Assembly (NCBI GenBank): GCA_965247975.1
Contig: OZ252050.1
Location: forward strand, 248,001-312,000
Source of the DNA: Taishania sp965247975
GTDB lineage: Bacteria; Bacteroidota; Bacteroidia; Flavobacteriales_D; Crocinitomicaceae
DNA length: 64,000 bases
Reading direction: 5' to 3'
Part shown: piece after piece, positions 1-7,939 of the stretch
How the letters are laid out: each line of letters begins with the position of its first letter
Position numbering within the stretch: the stretch's first letter is position 1
Position numbers and translations under genes: made by a program
Notes under the pieces: generated by a model
What the model saw: only the letters and a program-made list of their open reading frames with translations
What the model was told of the DNA's origin: nothing
Database searches by the model: none

Positions 1-628
1 GATCAAATCCTGAGACCATTAGCAATTGTTTGAATGTTTGAGGTGATTGCGGAAGCGCATAAAACTGACCTTCATTCATTCTACTTGGTACAACAAAATC
101 ACGTGCTCCTTCAGGAGTTGATTTGATCAAAACAGGTGTTTCAACGTCTAAAAAGTCTTGTGAATCCAAATAATTGCGTGTTTCTAGCGCTACTTTATTT
201 CGCAAGCGCAATTTTTCTTGCACCGGATTTCTTCTCAAATCCAAATAGCGGTATTTCGCGCGCAATTCCTCACCTCCATCCGTATCATCTTCAATGGTAA
301 ATGGTGGTGTTTTTGATGCATTTAACAGGATGAGTTTTGAAACTTTAATTTCAATTTCTCCCGTTGGGATATTTTTATTTTTGCTTGATCGTTCAATCAC
401 TTCACCTTCCACTTGAATCACAAACTCACGTCCACATTTACGAGCTTCTGCGGTTAACGAAGCGTTTTCGTCTTCATTGAATGCCAATTGTGTAATTCCA
501 TAACGATCGCGCAAATCCATAAAGGTCATTCCACCCAAATCGCGCGATTTTTGTACCCAACCTGCCAAAGTTACCTTCGTTCCAACGTGTTCTATGCGCA
601 GTTCCCCGCACGTGTGTGATCTATACAT
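1..628 (-). CDS. aspS: Aspartyl-tRNA synthetase, N-terminal part (runs off the window)
   Basis: Charges tRNA-Asp with aspartate in the cytosol. The gene starts at an ATG whose complement is at 626-628 and is open to base 1, so 209 residues are visible. Residues 1-105 form the N-terminal OB-fold that binds the anticodon (LAGWVQKSRDLGG at 21-33, FMDLRDRYG at 36-44). The class II catalytic core begins with KYRYLDLRRNP at 125-135, and the AspRS signature TPEGARDF lies at 171-178, followed by LPQSPQTFKQLLM at 192-204. All of this is typical of bacterial AspRS, which is usually about 580-590 residues, so roughly two thirds is missing. A TATCTTTG box lies 21 bases upstream of the start. The identification is firm; whether the rest is intact cannot be seen. 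Confidence 0.97.
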   Translation of the reverse strand, partial: MYRSHTCGELRIEHVGTKVTLAGWVQKSRDLGGMTFMDLRDRYGITQLAFNEDENASLTAEARKCGREFVIQVEGEVIERSSKNKNIPTGEIEIKVSKLILLNASKTPPFTIEDDTDGGEELRAKYRYLDLRRNPVQEKLRLRNKVALETRNYLDSQDFLDVETPVLIKSTPEGARDFVVPSRMNEGQFYALPQSPQTFKQLLMVSGFD

Positions 629-648
629 GTGAAAAATTTATTCGGTTG

Positions 649-656
649 CAAAGATA
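649..656 (-). promoter_or_regulatory. -7 promoter box of aspS
   Basis: The minus strand reads TATCTTTG here, an exact match to the Bacteroidota -7 consensus TAnnTTTG, 21 bases before the aspS start. No TTG lies at the expected 17-20 base spacing; the nearest is 25 bases away, so the -33 element is weak. Confidence 0.5.
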
Positions 657-663
657 GTAAATT

Positions 664-778
664 AGATAAAAGACGTTAAGACAAAAGATAGCTTCGCTGA
701 AAGACATGTTTTTGGTGGAGCTTTTGATTCTTCACAAAATTCAAGTCTTTTGTCCTTTGTCTAGCGTCTTTTGTCTAC
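664..778. repeat. Intergenic imperfect inverted repeat, AAGAC/GCTTCGCT family, copy A
   Basis: Between the aspS promoter and the 3' end of pccB. The left arm (about 666-711) contains AAAAGACGTTAAGACAAAAG, then AGCTTCGCT and GAAAGAC. The right arm (about 741-776), read as its complement, gives AGACAAAAGACGCTAGAC and AAAGGACAAAAGAC. The arms therefore pair over about 30 bases around a central loop. A related element sits at 56238-56422 with the same GCTTCGCT core and the same AAAGAC periodicity. No coding potential was seen. Confidence 0.6.
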
Positions 779-780
779 CC

Positions 781-2322
781 CTACAACGGTATATTCCCAT
801 GTTTCTTTCTCGGTAACTCCTCCGCTTTGTTTTCCAACATTTTGAATCCTGCAATGACTTTTGCACGCGTTTCTTCTGGAAGAATTACATCATCAACGAT
901 GCCACGCTCTGCTGCACGGTAAGGATTTGCAAACATTTCGGCATATTCTGCTTCTTTTTCTTTCCATTTCGCTTCTGGATCCGCTGACTCGGCAATTTCA
1001 CGTTTGAAAATAATTTCTGCAGCTCCTTTGGCTCCCATTACGGCGATTTCGGCTGTTGGCCAAGCAAAATTTAAATCTGCGCCAATGCTTTTTGAGTTCA
1101 TCACATCAAACGCTCCGCCATACGCTTTTCGCGTAATTACTGTAATTCTTGGAACTGTAGCTTCTGAAAATGCATACAATAGTTTTGCTCCGTGCGTGAT
1201 AATTCCACGCCATTCTTGATCTGTTCCAGGTAAAAATCCAGGTACATCTTCGAAAACCAATAATGGAATATTAAATGAATCACAAAAACGAACAAAGCGA
1301 GCGCCTTTGCGTGAAGCATCTATGTCTAAAACTCCTGCCAACGAAGCTGGCTGATTTGCAATAATTCCCACTGATCTTCCTTCAATCCGCGCAAATCCAA
1401 CTACGATGTTTTTCGCAAAATCTTCGTGAACTTCACGGAAACTTGCGTCATCAATGACGGCATCAATCACTTTTCGGATATCGTAAGGTAAATTGCTATT
1501 GTCAGGAATTATGTTCTTGATAACTTCTAGCTTATTTTTTGAAAATTCGAATTTACTTGGTTGAGGAGCTAGTTCATTGCAGTTTTGTGGTAAGAAAGTC
1601 AATAAATCTCTGACTTTTTTCAAACATTCAACATCGTTGGAAGCAGTAAAATGATTCACACCTGATTTTTCGGCGTGGGCTTTTGCTCCTCCAAGATCTT
1701 CTGAACTAACTTCTTCGTGGGTTACTGTTTTAACAACGTTTGGTCCTGTAACGAACATGTATGATGTGTCTTCCACCATGAACACAAAATCCGTTAAAGC
1801 AGGAGAGTAAACTGCTCCTCCAGCACAGGGTCCCATGATTACTGAAATTTGAGGAACAACACCTGAAGCGCGTGTATTTCGGTAAAAAATATCTGCATAT
1901 CCTGCCAATGAAACAACTCCTTCTTGAATACGCGCACCACCAGAATCGTTTAATCCAATGACAGGCGCACCATTTTTCATTGCCAAATCCATGATACGGC
2001 AAATTTTAGCAGCATGCGTTTCTGAAAGTGATCCACCAAGCACCGTAAAGTCTTGAGAAAATACATAGACAAGTCTTCCGTAAATGGTCCCGTATCCTGT
2101 TACAACACCATCACCAGGAAATTTGGTTTTCTCAAGTCCAAATGAAGTGGCTCTATGCTCAACAAATTGTCCAATTTCTTGAAAAGAATTTTCATCCAAA
2201 AGCAAAACAACGCGCTCTTGAGCTGTTAGTTTCCCACCTTTGTGCTGTTTCTCAATTCGGTCTTTTCCACCACCTAAAGTTGCAGCTTCTCTTCTTGCTA
2301 ATAAATCTTGATTCTTATCCAT
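781..2322 (-). CDS. pccB: Acyl-CoA carboxylase carboxyltransferase subunit (propionyl-CoA carboxylase beta type)
   Basis: Transfers the carboxyl group from carboxybiotin to an acyl-CoA, probably propionyl-CoA giving methylmalonyl-CoA. The 513 residues are the usual length for PccB/MmdA proteins and contain both crotonase-fold halves. The N-terminal half has the acyl-CoA-binding stretch LNDSGGARIQEGV (about 123-135) and MGPCAGGAVYSPALTDF. The C-terminal half has GFLPGTDQE and KAYGGAFDVMNSKSIGAD, and the protein ends in KHGNIPL, typical of the family. No biotin carboxylase is adjacent. The nearest biotin carrier is at 26608, about 24 kb away, so the holoenzyme would be encoded at scattered loci. 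A TATCTTTG box lies 29 bases upstream. Substrate (propionyl versus methylcrotonyl) is inferred from overall resemblance only. Confidence 0.93.
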   Translation of the reverse strand: MDKNQDLLARREAATLGGGKDRIEKQHKGGKLTAQERVVLLLDENSFQEIGQFVEHRATSFGLEKTKFPGDGVVTGYGTIYGRLVYVFSQDFTVLGGSLSETHAAKICRIMDLAMKNGAPVIGLNDSGGARIQEGVVSLAGYADIFYRNTRASGVVPQISVIMGPCAGGAVYSPALTDFVFMVEDTSYMFVTGPNVVKTVTHEEVSSEDLGGAKAHAEKSGVNHFTASNDVECLKKVRDLLTFLPQNCNELAPQPSKFEFSKNKLEVIKNIIPDNSNLPYDIRKVIDAVIDDASFREVHEDFAKNIVVGFARIEGRSVGIIANQPASLAGVLDIDASRKGARFVRFCDSFNIPLLVFEDVPGFLPGTDQEWRGIITHGAKLLYAFSEATVPRITVITRKAYGGAFDVMNSKSIGADLNFAWPTAEIAVMGAKGAAEIIFKREIAESADPEAKWKEKEAEYAEMFANPYRAAERGIVDDVILPEETRAKVIAGFKMLENKAEELPRKKHGNIPL

Positions 2323-2350
2323 GTGTGTAACACTTTCAAATGTTGATGGA

Positions 2351-2358
2351 CAAAGATA
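2351..2358 (-). promoter_or_regulatory. -7 promoter box of pccB
   Basis: The minus strand reads TATCTTTG, an exact TAnnTTTG match, 29 bases before the pccB ATG. No convincing TTG at 17-20 bases further upstream. Confidence 0.45.
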
Positions 2359-2420
2359 AATAATTCAACAAAAGAATTTGGCTTATAACGAATTCTAAAT
2401 CGGCATTAATTTAATGGTAC

Positions 2421-2428
2421 TAAATTTG
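2421..2428 (+). promoter_or_regulatory. -7 promoter box of the lipoprotein gene at 2453
   Basis: TAAATTTG matches TAnnTTTG and lies 25 bases before the ATG at 2453. It is followed by an A-rich leader. No clear -33 TTG. Confidence 0.45.
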
Positions 2429-2452
2429 CATGGTAGAATAAAAAAATCGAAC

Positions 2453-2863
2453 ATGAAAAAGTTATTTATTGTAGCAATGGTAATCGCATCCAGTTTAAGT
2501 TTTCTTGGCTGTGCGAAATACGAAGAAGGATCTAATTTTAGTTTGATTTCAGCTAAAAATCGATTGGTCAATGATTGGACGATGACAAAGTTCGAAGTAA
2601 ATGGAGTTGACCAAACGGATAATTCCGCAGGTTTGAGCATTTCATTTTACAAGGATGGTACGTTTAAAAGAACTTTCACTGTATTCGTTGCAATTCAAGA
2701 TGAAGGAACATGGGTTTTTGCAGATGGAAAAGAATCGGTTGTGCTTACGAAAGAAGATGGAAGTTTGGAAAAATATAAAATCATTCAGTTGAAAAACAAA
2801 GATTTTAAAGCAGAAGGTACTGACGGCTCAAACATTAATCGTTACACGTTCTCTGGCAAATAA
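2453..2863 (+). CDS. Small lipoprotein, lipocalin-like fold suspected
   Basis: The 136-residue product starts MKKLFIVAMVIASSLSF and has a lipobox ending at Cys17 (SFLGC), so it is exported and lipid-anchored. The start at 2453 is preferred over an in-frame upstream ATG because it places the signal peptide at the N-terminus and follows a TAAATTTG box. The mature part has the pattern NDWTMTKFEVNG...GLSISFYKDGTFKRTF...GTWVFADGKESVVL, alternating beta strands seen in lipocalin-like Bacteroidota lipoproteins. Its stop codon abuts the stop of the convergent DUF58 gene with no gap. Function unknown. The fold is an inference from the strand pattern. Confidence 0.8.
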   Translation: MKKLFIVAMVIASSLSFLGCAKYEEGSNFSLISAKNRLVNDWTMTKFEVNGVDQTDNSAGLSISFYKDGTFKRTFTVFVAIQDEGTWVFADGKESVVLTKEDGSLEKYKIIQLKNKDFKAEGTDGSNINRYTFSGK

Positions 2864-4195
2864 TTATATCGCTCCTTTTGCCTTTAATTCCAAGTATTTG
2901 TTGATGGTATTGATTGATAAATTCTCAGGTAAAGTCAAAACTGTATGAATTCCATTTTTCCTTAATTCCTGAGCAATTTTGGATTTGGTACTTGTCATTT
3001 TCTCAGCAACAATAGCTTGATAGGCTTCTTTCACATTTCTCGGCGATTGATAAGCCAATGTTTCTAAGTCGCTGTTTTGAAAAAATACAGTAACTAAAAC
3101 ATGTTTATCATTGATTTTTCTCAGAACAGGAAGCGCACGCCTCATGGCAAATTCTGTTTCAAAATTGGCGAAGAGAATAATTAATGAGCGGGTTTTTATG
3201 GTGCGACGCAAAGATTGATAAAGCAACTCATAATTTGGTTCTTTGAACTGCGTTTTTTGCGCATAGAGTTCTTCCATAATTCTGCGCATTTGTCCACCTG
3301 ATTTGTCAGCGGCTAGTTGTGTTCCCATCTTGTCGGAGAATGTAATCAATCCAGTTTTGTCTCCGTTTTTTAAGGTAATGTTCGAAAGAACAAGTGACGA
3401 ATTTATCGCATAGTCAAGCATGGACAATCCATCAAACTCCATTTGCATCGTGCGACTTTTATCAATGATGCAATACACTTGTTGTGACTTCTCTTCTTGG
3501 TATTGATTCACCATCAAGCTATTCATGCGACTTGTAGCTTTCCAATTTATTTTTTTTACTTCGTCGCCTTGCACGTAATTCTTAATTTGCTCAAATTCGC
3601 TGTTGTTGCCTAGTCGCCGCATTTTTTTAATTCCAGCGCTCACTTTTTGTTGCTGGAATACAAGCAGTTCGTATTTTTTTAATTGCAAAACAGAAGGATA
3701 TACTTGAACTTTTTCTTCGGCTTGTACATCAATTCTGCGCGAAATTAAATTGAAGACTGACGACATCAACAGAAATGCATCACGAAACACAAATTCACCA
3801 CGTGTTTTTGGTACAAAGGAATATGAAAATTCTTTTTTCCCTTTTGGCAAAACAACTCCAATGTATGCTTTCGACCGTTCTTGCATTTCTACAGGAAAAC
3901 CTTCATATAGTCTAAATCCAATGGGTTGATTCGTTGTGTTTTTAATGTGAAGAACAACATCGTTGGCATCGCCGAGATTCAATCGCTCATTGACTTTTCG
4001 GGAAAAAACCAACGGTTTCTTGGAAGAAAATGTGAGCAAAATATCAAGAATTGTTACTCCAATCAGAACTAACAACACTATTTGTGCAATAATCAAAAGC
4101 CATGGATAAGAAGCGGCTACCACAAATAGCAAAACAGCTCCAAAATAAACAATGAAGAAAAAGCGTGATAAATATATGTTCCTGAATAAACTCAT
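2864..4195 (-). CDS. DUF58 domain protein, last gene of the MoxR operon
   Basis: Membrane protein of 443 residues. Two adjacent hydrophobic helices (about 10-50: FFIVYFGAVLLFVVAASYPW, LLIIAQIVLLVLIGVTILDI) precede a beta-rich segment and then the DUF58 region. There GDEVKKINWKATSRMNSLMV (about 210-230) is the typical GDDxRxIDWKAxAR-like signature, and CIIDKSRTMQMEF marks the von Willebrand factor A-like fold (DxSxxM-like). Members of this family are nearly always next to a MoxR ATPase and are thought to be its substrates or partners. The start lies 3 bases after the stop of moxR. The exact substrate of such MoxR/DUF58 pairs in Bacteroidota is not known. Confidence 0.9.
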   Translation of the reverse strand: MSLFRNIYLSRFFFIVYFGAVLLFVVAASYPWLLIIAQIVLLVLIGVTILDILLTFSSKKPLVFSRKVNERLNLGDANDVVLHIKNTTNQPIGFRLYEGFPVEMQERSKAYIGVVLPKGKKEFSYSFVPKTRGEFVFRDAFLLMSSVFNLISRRIDVQAEEKVQVYPSVLQLKKYELLVFQQQKVSAGIKKMRRLGNNSEFEQIKNYVQGDEVKKINWKATSRMNSLMVNQYQEEKSQQVYCIIDKSRTMQMEFDGLSMLDYAINSSLVLSNITLKNGDKTGLITFSDKMGTQLAADKSGGQMRRIMEELYAQKTQFKEPNYELLYQSLRRTIKTRSLIILFANFETEFAMRRALPVLRKINDKHVLVTVFFQNSDLETLAYQSPRNVKEAYQAIVAEKMTSTKSKIAQELRKNGIHTVLTLPENLSINTINKYLELKAKGAI

Positions 4196-4198
4196 AGG

Positions 4199-5335
4199 TT
4201 AACGAGGCACTTCAATTGTTTGGATGATTTCTTCAACAATTTCTTCAGGCGTTGCTCCCTCCATTTCTGCTTCTGGAGTTAGAATGAGACGATGATTTAA
4301 CACGTGTTTCGCAATAAATTGAATGTCTTCTGGAGTTACAAAATCACGTCCTCGAATCGCTGCAATTGATTTTGCAGATTTTAAAATAGATAAAGAAGCT
4401 CTTGGCGATCCACCTAAGAAAATCTTACCGTGATTACGTGTTTTATTCGTCAGCGCAGCAATGTATTTGATGAGGTTTTCTTCAACAATTGTTTTTTCTA
4501 CAATGTCTTGAATTTTTTGAATGTCGGCCACACTAAATACAGCTTTAACTGTTGACAAATCAGCAGACTTAATGCTGTTTTTATAGCGACGTAAGATTTC
4601 TTCTTCTTGCTCTAATTCAGGATATCCTACTTTGATTTTAAAAAGAAAGCGATCTAATTGAGCTTCAGGCAAATTGTATGTTCCTTCTTGATCAATCGGA
4701 TTTTGCGTGGCGATTACCAAAAATGGAAAACTCATCGGATAGTGATTTCCGTCGTATGTAATTTGACGTTCTTCCATGACTTCGAACAATGCTGCTTGCG
4801 TTTTTGCAGGTGCTCTGTTTATCTCATCAATTAAAACAACATTCGAGAAAATAGGTCCTTTTTTGAAGACAAATTCCGAATCTTTCATGTTGAAAATACT
4901 AGTTCCAAGTACATCTGATGGCATCATGTCTGGTGTAAACTGAATTCTAGAAAATTCAATGTCCAATGCGCGCGACATAACTTTGGCAGCAAGCGTTTTC
5001 GCAACACCTGGAGCTCCTTCAAGCAGTAAATGACCGTTGGAAAAAATACCTGCAAGTAATAATTCGATCAATTCGTGTTGACCGATGACAAAATTGCCCA
5101 TTTCACGACGTACTTCATTCACTTTTTGTGCCACCCATGTTAAATCGGAATTCTGGCGTTCAAAGCCAAATTGACCCGATGATTCTTTGGAAGTGTTTTC
5201 TGATTCTGAATCTTTTTGTTCAGGAACAATTGATTCACTTTCTGAATGTGCAGGAGTTACTTCTGGCTTTGGCATGTATGCAGAGTGATCCTTGTTTTCA
5301 CCTGATTCGGGTTGGTTTATTTCTTCATTTATCAT
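4199..5335 (-). CDS. moxR: MoxR-family AAA+ ATPase
   Basis: A chaperone-like ATPase of 378 residues. After an acidic, Ser/Glu-rich N-terminal tail of about 65 residues comes the AAA+ core: Walker A LLLEGAPGVAKTLAAK (about 124-139), PDMMPSDVLGT, Walker B VVLIDEINRAPAKTQAALFE (about 167-186), sensor 1 ATQNPIDQEGTY, and the C-terminal lid with GGSPRASLSILKSAKS. MoxR proteins remodel or activate VWA-containing partners, here presumably the DUF58 protein directly downstream. Its start overlaps the stop of the DUF4350 gene in an ATGA, so translation is coupled. The long charged N-terminal tail is an extension compared with the usual 320-330 residues. Confidence 0.95.
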   Translation of the reverse strand: MINEEINQPESGENKDHSAYMPKPEVTPAHSESESIVPEQKDSESENTSKESSGQFGFERQNSDLTWVAQKVNEVRREMGNFVIGQHELIELLLAGIFSNGHLLLEGAPGVAKTLAAKVMSRALDIEFSRIQFTPDMMPSDVLGTSIFNMKDSEFVFKKGPIFSNVVLIDEINRAPAKTQAALFEVMEERQITYDGNHYPMSFPFLVIATQNPIDQEGTYNLPEAQLDRFLFKIKVGYPELEQEEEILRRYKNSIKSADLSTVKAVFSVADIQKIQDIVEKTIVEENLIKYIAALTNKTRNHGKIFLGGSPRASLSILKSAKSIAAIRGRDFVTPEDIQFIAKHVLNHRLILTPEAEMEGATPEEIVEEIIQTIEVPR

Positions 5336-7047
5336 AATTTCAATTTATTTTGATTAATCACAAATCCTTTTAGTTGTTCAGCGTCAGATTTCATTAGTTC
5401 CCAGTAATTTATATTTAACTTTTTACCGTTCAACATAATAATTTTCGCTCCGCGGTTATTTGTTTCGATATGCTCTATTTCGCTTAAGGTATAAATTTTT
5501 GCTTTTCCTAAAATAGGGATGTATTTAATGTTTAAGTTGTTAACAAGCAAAATGGGTTTGGACATATACAAGAAACCATAGACCATAAAAAACAAACCAA
5601 TTGGCCAAAAAGCAACCCCAATCCCAATCGATTTTATTAAGAAATAGAGACTGATTTGTATGGCAGACATTCCTAATATCAACATTAAACTTGAAATTTT
5701 AAGGCTACGATGTAAAATGAATTCTCGCGCAGCTAATTTATCTTGTACTTTATTGGAAATCAACCCAGAACGCCTGTAAAACGAAACTAAATTTAAACCT
5801 ATATTTACCAAATACGCTTCATCTACTTTTGATACTTCCGTTGTTTCAAAACCATTTATCAAAGCAGTGATTTCTTGTTCAGAAATATTACTTTTTTGAG
5901 ATAACATCTTTATTTCCTTGTTTTCATTGCGCCGCGAAATGTCAATGAAAAAATGCTTCTGCACCGCGTCATAGAAATTGCGTTTCTGCAAATTAAGCAT
6001 GACATAAGGATTGCGATTGGCAAAATAAATAGAGGTTATCGTGTCTGTAAATAACAAAGTCATGTTCTTTTTCTTTGGAAGATACGGAACGATTGGTTGC
6101 GTTCTTTTTGCTCTGAAAATCACATAAGCAATTATTCCAACAATCAATAAAATGAGTGCATAGATTAAGGACTTTTGCTGAAAAATAAATTGCAAATAAC
6201 TATCATCCACCTTTTCTTCACCTTCTTCAAAAGGATCGTCTTCCCAAGGATCAATGTCTTTATCTTCTTCCACAAAGCGCCCTAATTCAAGCCAATAAAT
6301 GTTCTCATTTTCAGGAATTCTGTTGATCCAAATTTTCGCGTGTTTTATGCCATCGTTTGTTTTAAGTTGGTAGTTTACAAATACTTCGGGATTCGTACAG
6401 ATGTAGATGTAACCCGAACCATAAGGAATGGCAATGTTGTTTTCTAAATTTCCAATTTTGGAGAGTGCTTTATGTGGTGTTTCCGTGGAGGTCAATACAT
6501 TTTTATAACCACGCCATTTGTTTGCGATGGTATCATTTTGATACAAGTGATAGAATGTAAAGCTCGCATTGGCGGACTTGATTTTTGCCGCAAAATTGTA
6601 ATCGTAAGATAATTCAATGTTGTCAAAAAGTTCATCGTAGAAAGAAGCGTCTAGTTGATGATGAGCTAAAAACAAACGACTTCCATTGGCTACTTTACTA
6701 AACAAAGTATCTGATTCGCTTTCTGTTAAAACAAAGCGTTCACCTATAAAAATAAAACTTGGTTTAGATTTTTTTGAAATCGAATCCAAATTATAGGAAT
6801 GGTCTATTTTCGAAACTTCTTTTCCCTTTGAAATGCGCGTTTTGAGTAAATAATTAAATAAATAAAGTCCATTCGCATCCTTGGAAACTAAATCGTAAGC
6901 ATCGTCCCAATTGGTTGAAATCACAGCTGGAACAGCATTTTTTTTCAGCTCAAGCGCATTTTTGCCAAACGGCCTTATGATCCACACGAACAACAGAATG
7001 AACAAAATGAGTCCACCAACTATCACTATTTTGGATCGATTATTCAT
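5332..7047 (-). CDS. DUF4350 domain membrane protein
   Basis: The 571-residue product has an N-terminal membrane anchor (about 7-25, IVIVGGLILFILLFVWII). An extracytoplasmic segment follows that resembles the DUF4350/GATase-like fold (SKPSFIFIGERFVLTESESD, then GSGYIYICTNPEVFVN). A second helix comes at about 290-312 (SLIYALILLIVGIIAYVIF), and two more near 465-505 (ISSLMLILGMSAIQISLYFL; WPIGLFFMVYGFLYM), with a PH-like C-terminal strand region. It sits between DUF4129 and moxR and overlaps both (ATGAATAA upstream, ATGA downstream). The family assignment rests partly on that gene order. Biochemical role unknown. Confidence 0.8.
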   Translation of the reverse strand: MNNRSKIVIVGGLILFILLFVWIIRPFGKNALELKKNAVPAVISTNWDDAYDLVSKDANGLYLFNYLLKTRISKGKEVSKIDHSYNLDSISKKSKPSFIFIGERFVLTESESDTLFSKVANGSRLFLAHHQLDASFYDELFDNIELSYDYNFAAKIKSANASFTFYHLYQNDTIANKWRGYKNVLTSTETPHKALSKIGNLENNIAIPYGSGYIYICTNPEVFVNYQLKTNDGIKHAKIWINRIPENENIYWLELGRFVEEDKDIDPWEDDPFEEGEEKVDDSYLQFIFQQKSLIYALILLIVGIIAYVIFRAKRTQPIVPYLPKKKNMTLLFTDTITSIYFANRNPYVMLNLQKRNFYDAVQKHFFIDISRRNENKEIKMLSQKSNISEQEITALINGFETTEVSKVDEAYLVNIGLNLVSFYRRSGLISNKVQDKLAAREFILHRSLKISSLMLILGMSAIQISLYFLIKSIGIGVAFWPIGLFFMVYGFLYMSKPILLVNNLNIKYIPILGKAKIYTLSEIEHIETNNRGAKIIMLNGKKLNINYWELMKSDAEQLKGFVINQNKLKL

Positions 7048-7939
7048 TCGATGGATTCAGTGATTTGTAATAATTCAATAAACGTGGCTGCAATTCTTTG
7101 TAAGCGGATTCAGTAATTTTATAATCTCCATACCAAACAAGATCGTAAATGCGCACTGTTTCCTCAAAACCTTCGAAATTGCTTTTGCTGCGCATTTCGA
7201 GCAAATAATCATAATTCGTTTTTTCTGCACGCCATTTGATCCATTGTTTTTTGGTGAGTTCTTTGAGAATGAACATAAAATAAACCCGAACACAAGCTCT
7301 ATAGTCGCCCGAATTCATTGCTTTTTCGAGCATCAATTCGAGTTCTGTTTTCGTAACAACTTCTGGGTGCCAATTGTTTTCTACATTTTGAACAACCACT
7401 CTCTTATCCGCTGGTTTGCGGTTTTTGAGTAGGATATAAATAATCCAGATGACAAGAAGGAACAAAACGATGAATAAAATGGTTTTCCAAAATCCTCCGC
7501 TCGCTAAGAAATCAGGCGCATCCATGTCAGGTAAATCTACATCAGGTGCATCCACATCAGGTGCGTCAAAATCAGGAAATTCAATGGGTTCGGGCTTGAT
7601 TAGCTCGGGATCAGGTTTACCGTTTTGTCCGCTTTGATAATCATCGCCATAGCGTCTTTTGCGCTCTTCTTCAATCTGTTGTGGTGTATATGTTTGGCTT
7701 CCTCCAGGAGAATTTGCGGAATTTGGCACTCCACCGTTTGGCGGAATGTACAAATCTTCCTCTTCTTGATCAATTTGGGCAGGTGAACTTGTGTACCAAT
7801 CATCCGGACCTTTGTATTTCTTGGCCTTTCGGTATTCAACCTTACTTTTTTCTTTCTTCCATGCTTTGTCAATTTTATCTTGCGATAAAAGCTGGAAACT
7901 TAGTGTTATAAGGGCGATATGTAAAATAAACTTAATCAA
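7040..7939 (-). CDS. DUF4129 domain membrane protein, probable TTG start
   Basis: The frame is open to 8053, but no ATG there makes sense because it would lie deep inside the upstream gene. A TTG at 7939 gives a 299-residue protein beginning (M)IKFILHIALITLSFQLLSQ, a good signal peptide, and overlaps the upstream stop as TTGATTAA, matching the overlaps elsewhere in this operon. After a Pro/Tyr/Gln-rich segment comes a run of Asp-Ala-Pro-Asp repeats (about residues 121-140), a helix (WKTILFIVLFLLVIWIIYIL), and the cytoplasmic DUF4129 domain with DYRACVRVYFMFILKEL and EFEETVRIYDLVWYGDY-like sequence. Role unknown; linked to MoxR systems. The start is the least certain part. Confidence 0.75.
   Translation of the reverse strand: MIKFILHIALITLSFQLLSQDKIDKAWKKEKSKVEYRKAKKYKGPDDWYTSSPAQIDQEEEDLYIPPNGGVPNSANSPGGSQTYTPQQIEEERKRRYGDDYQSGQNGKPDPELIKPEPIEFPDFDAPDVDAPDVDLPDMDAPDFLASGGFWKTILFIVLFLLVIWIIYILLKNRKPADKRVVVQNVENNWHPEVVTKTELELMLEKAMNSGDYRACVRVYFMFILKELTKKQWIKWRAEKTNYDYLLEMRSKSNFEGFEETVRIYDLVWYGDYKITESAYKELQPRLLNYYKSLNPSNE
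7500..7592. repeat. 15-bp tandem repeat encoding Asp-Ala-Pro-Asp-Val units
   Basis: Inside the DUF4129 gene. The unit ATCAGGTGCATCCAC recurs about five times with substitutions (plus-strand reading), encoding FDAPDVDAPDVDLPDMDAPD on the minus strand. The period of 15 bases keeps frame, so copy number could vary without breaking the gene. Confidence 0.75.
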
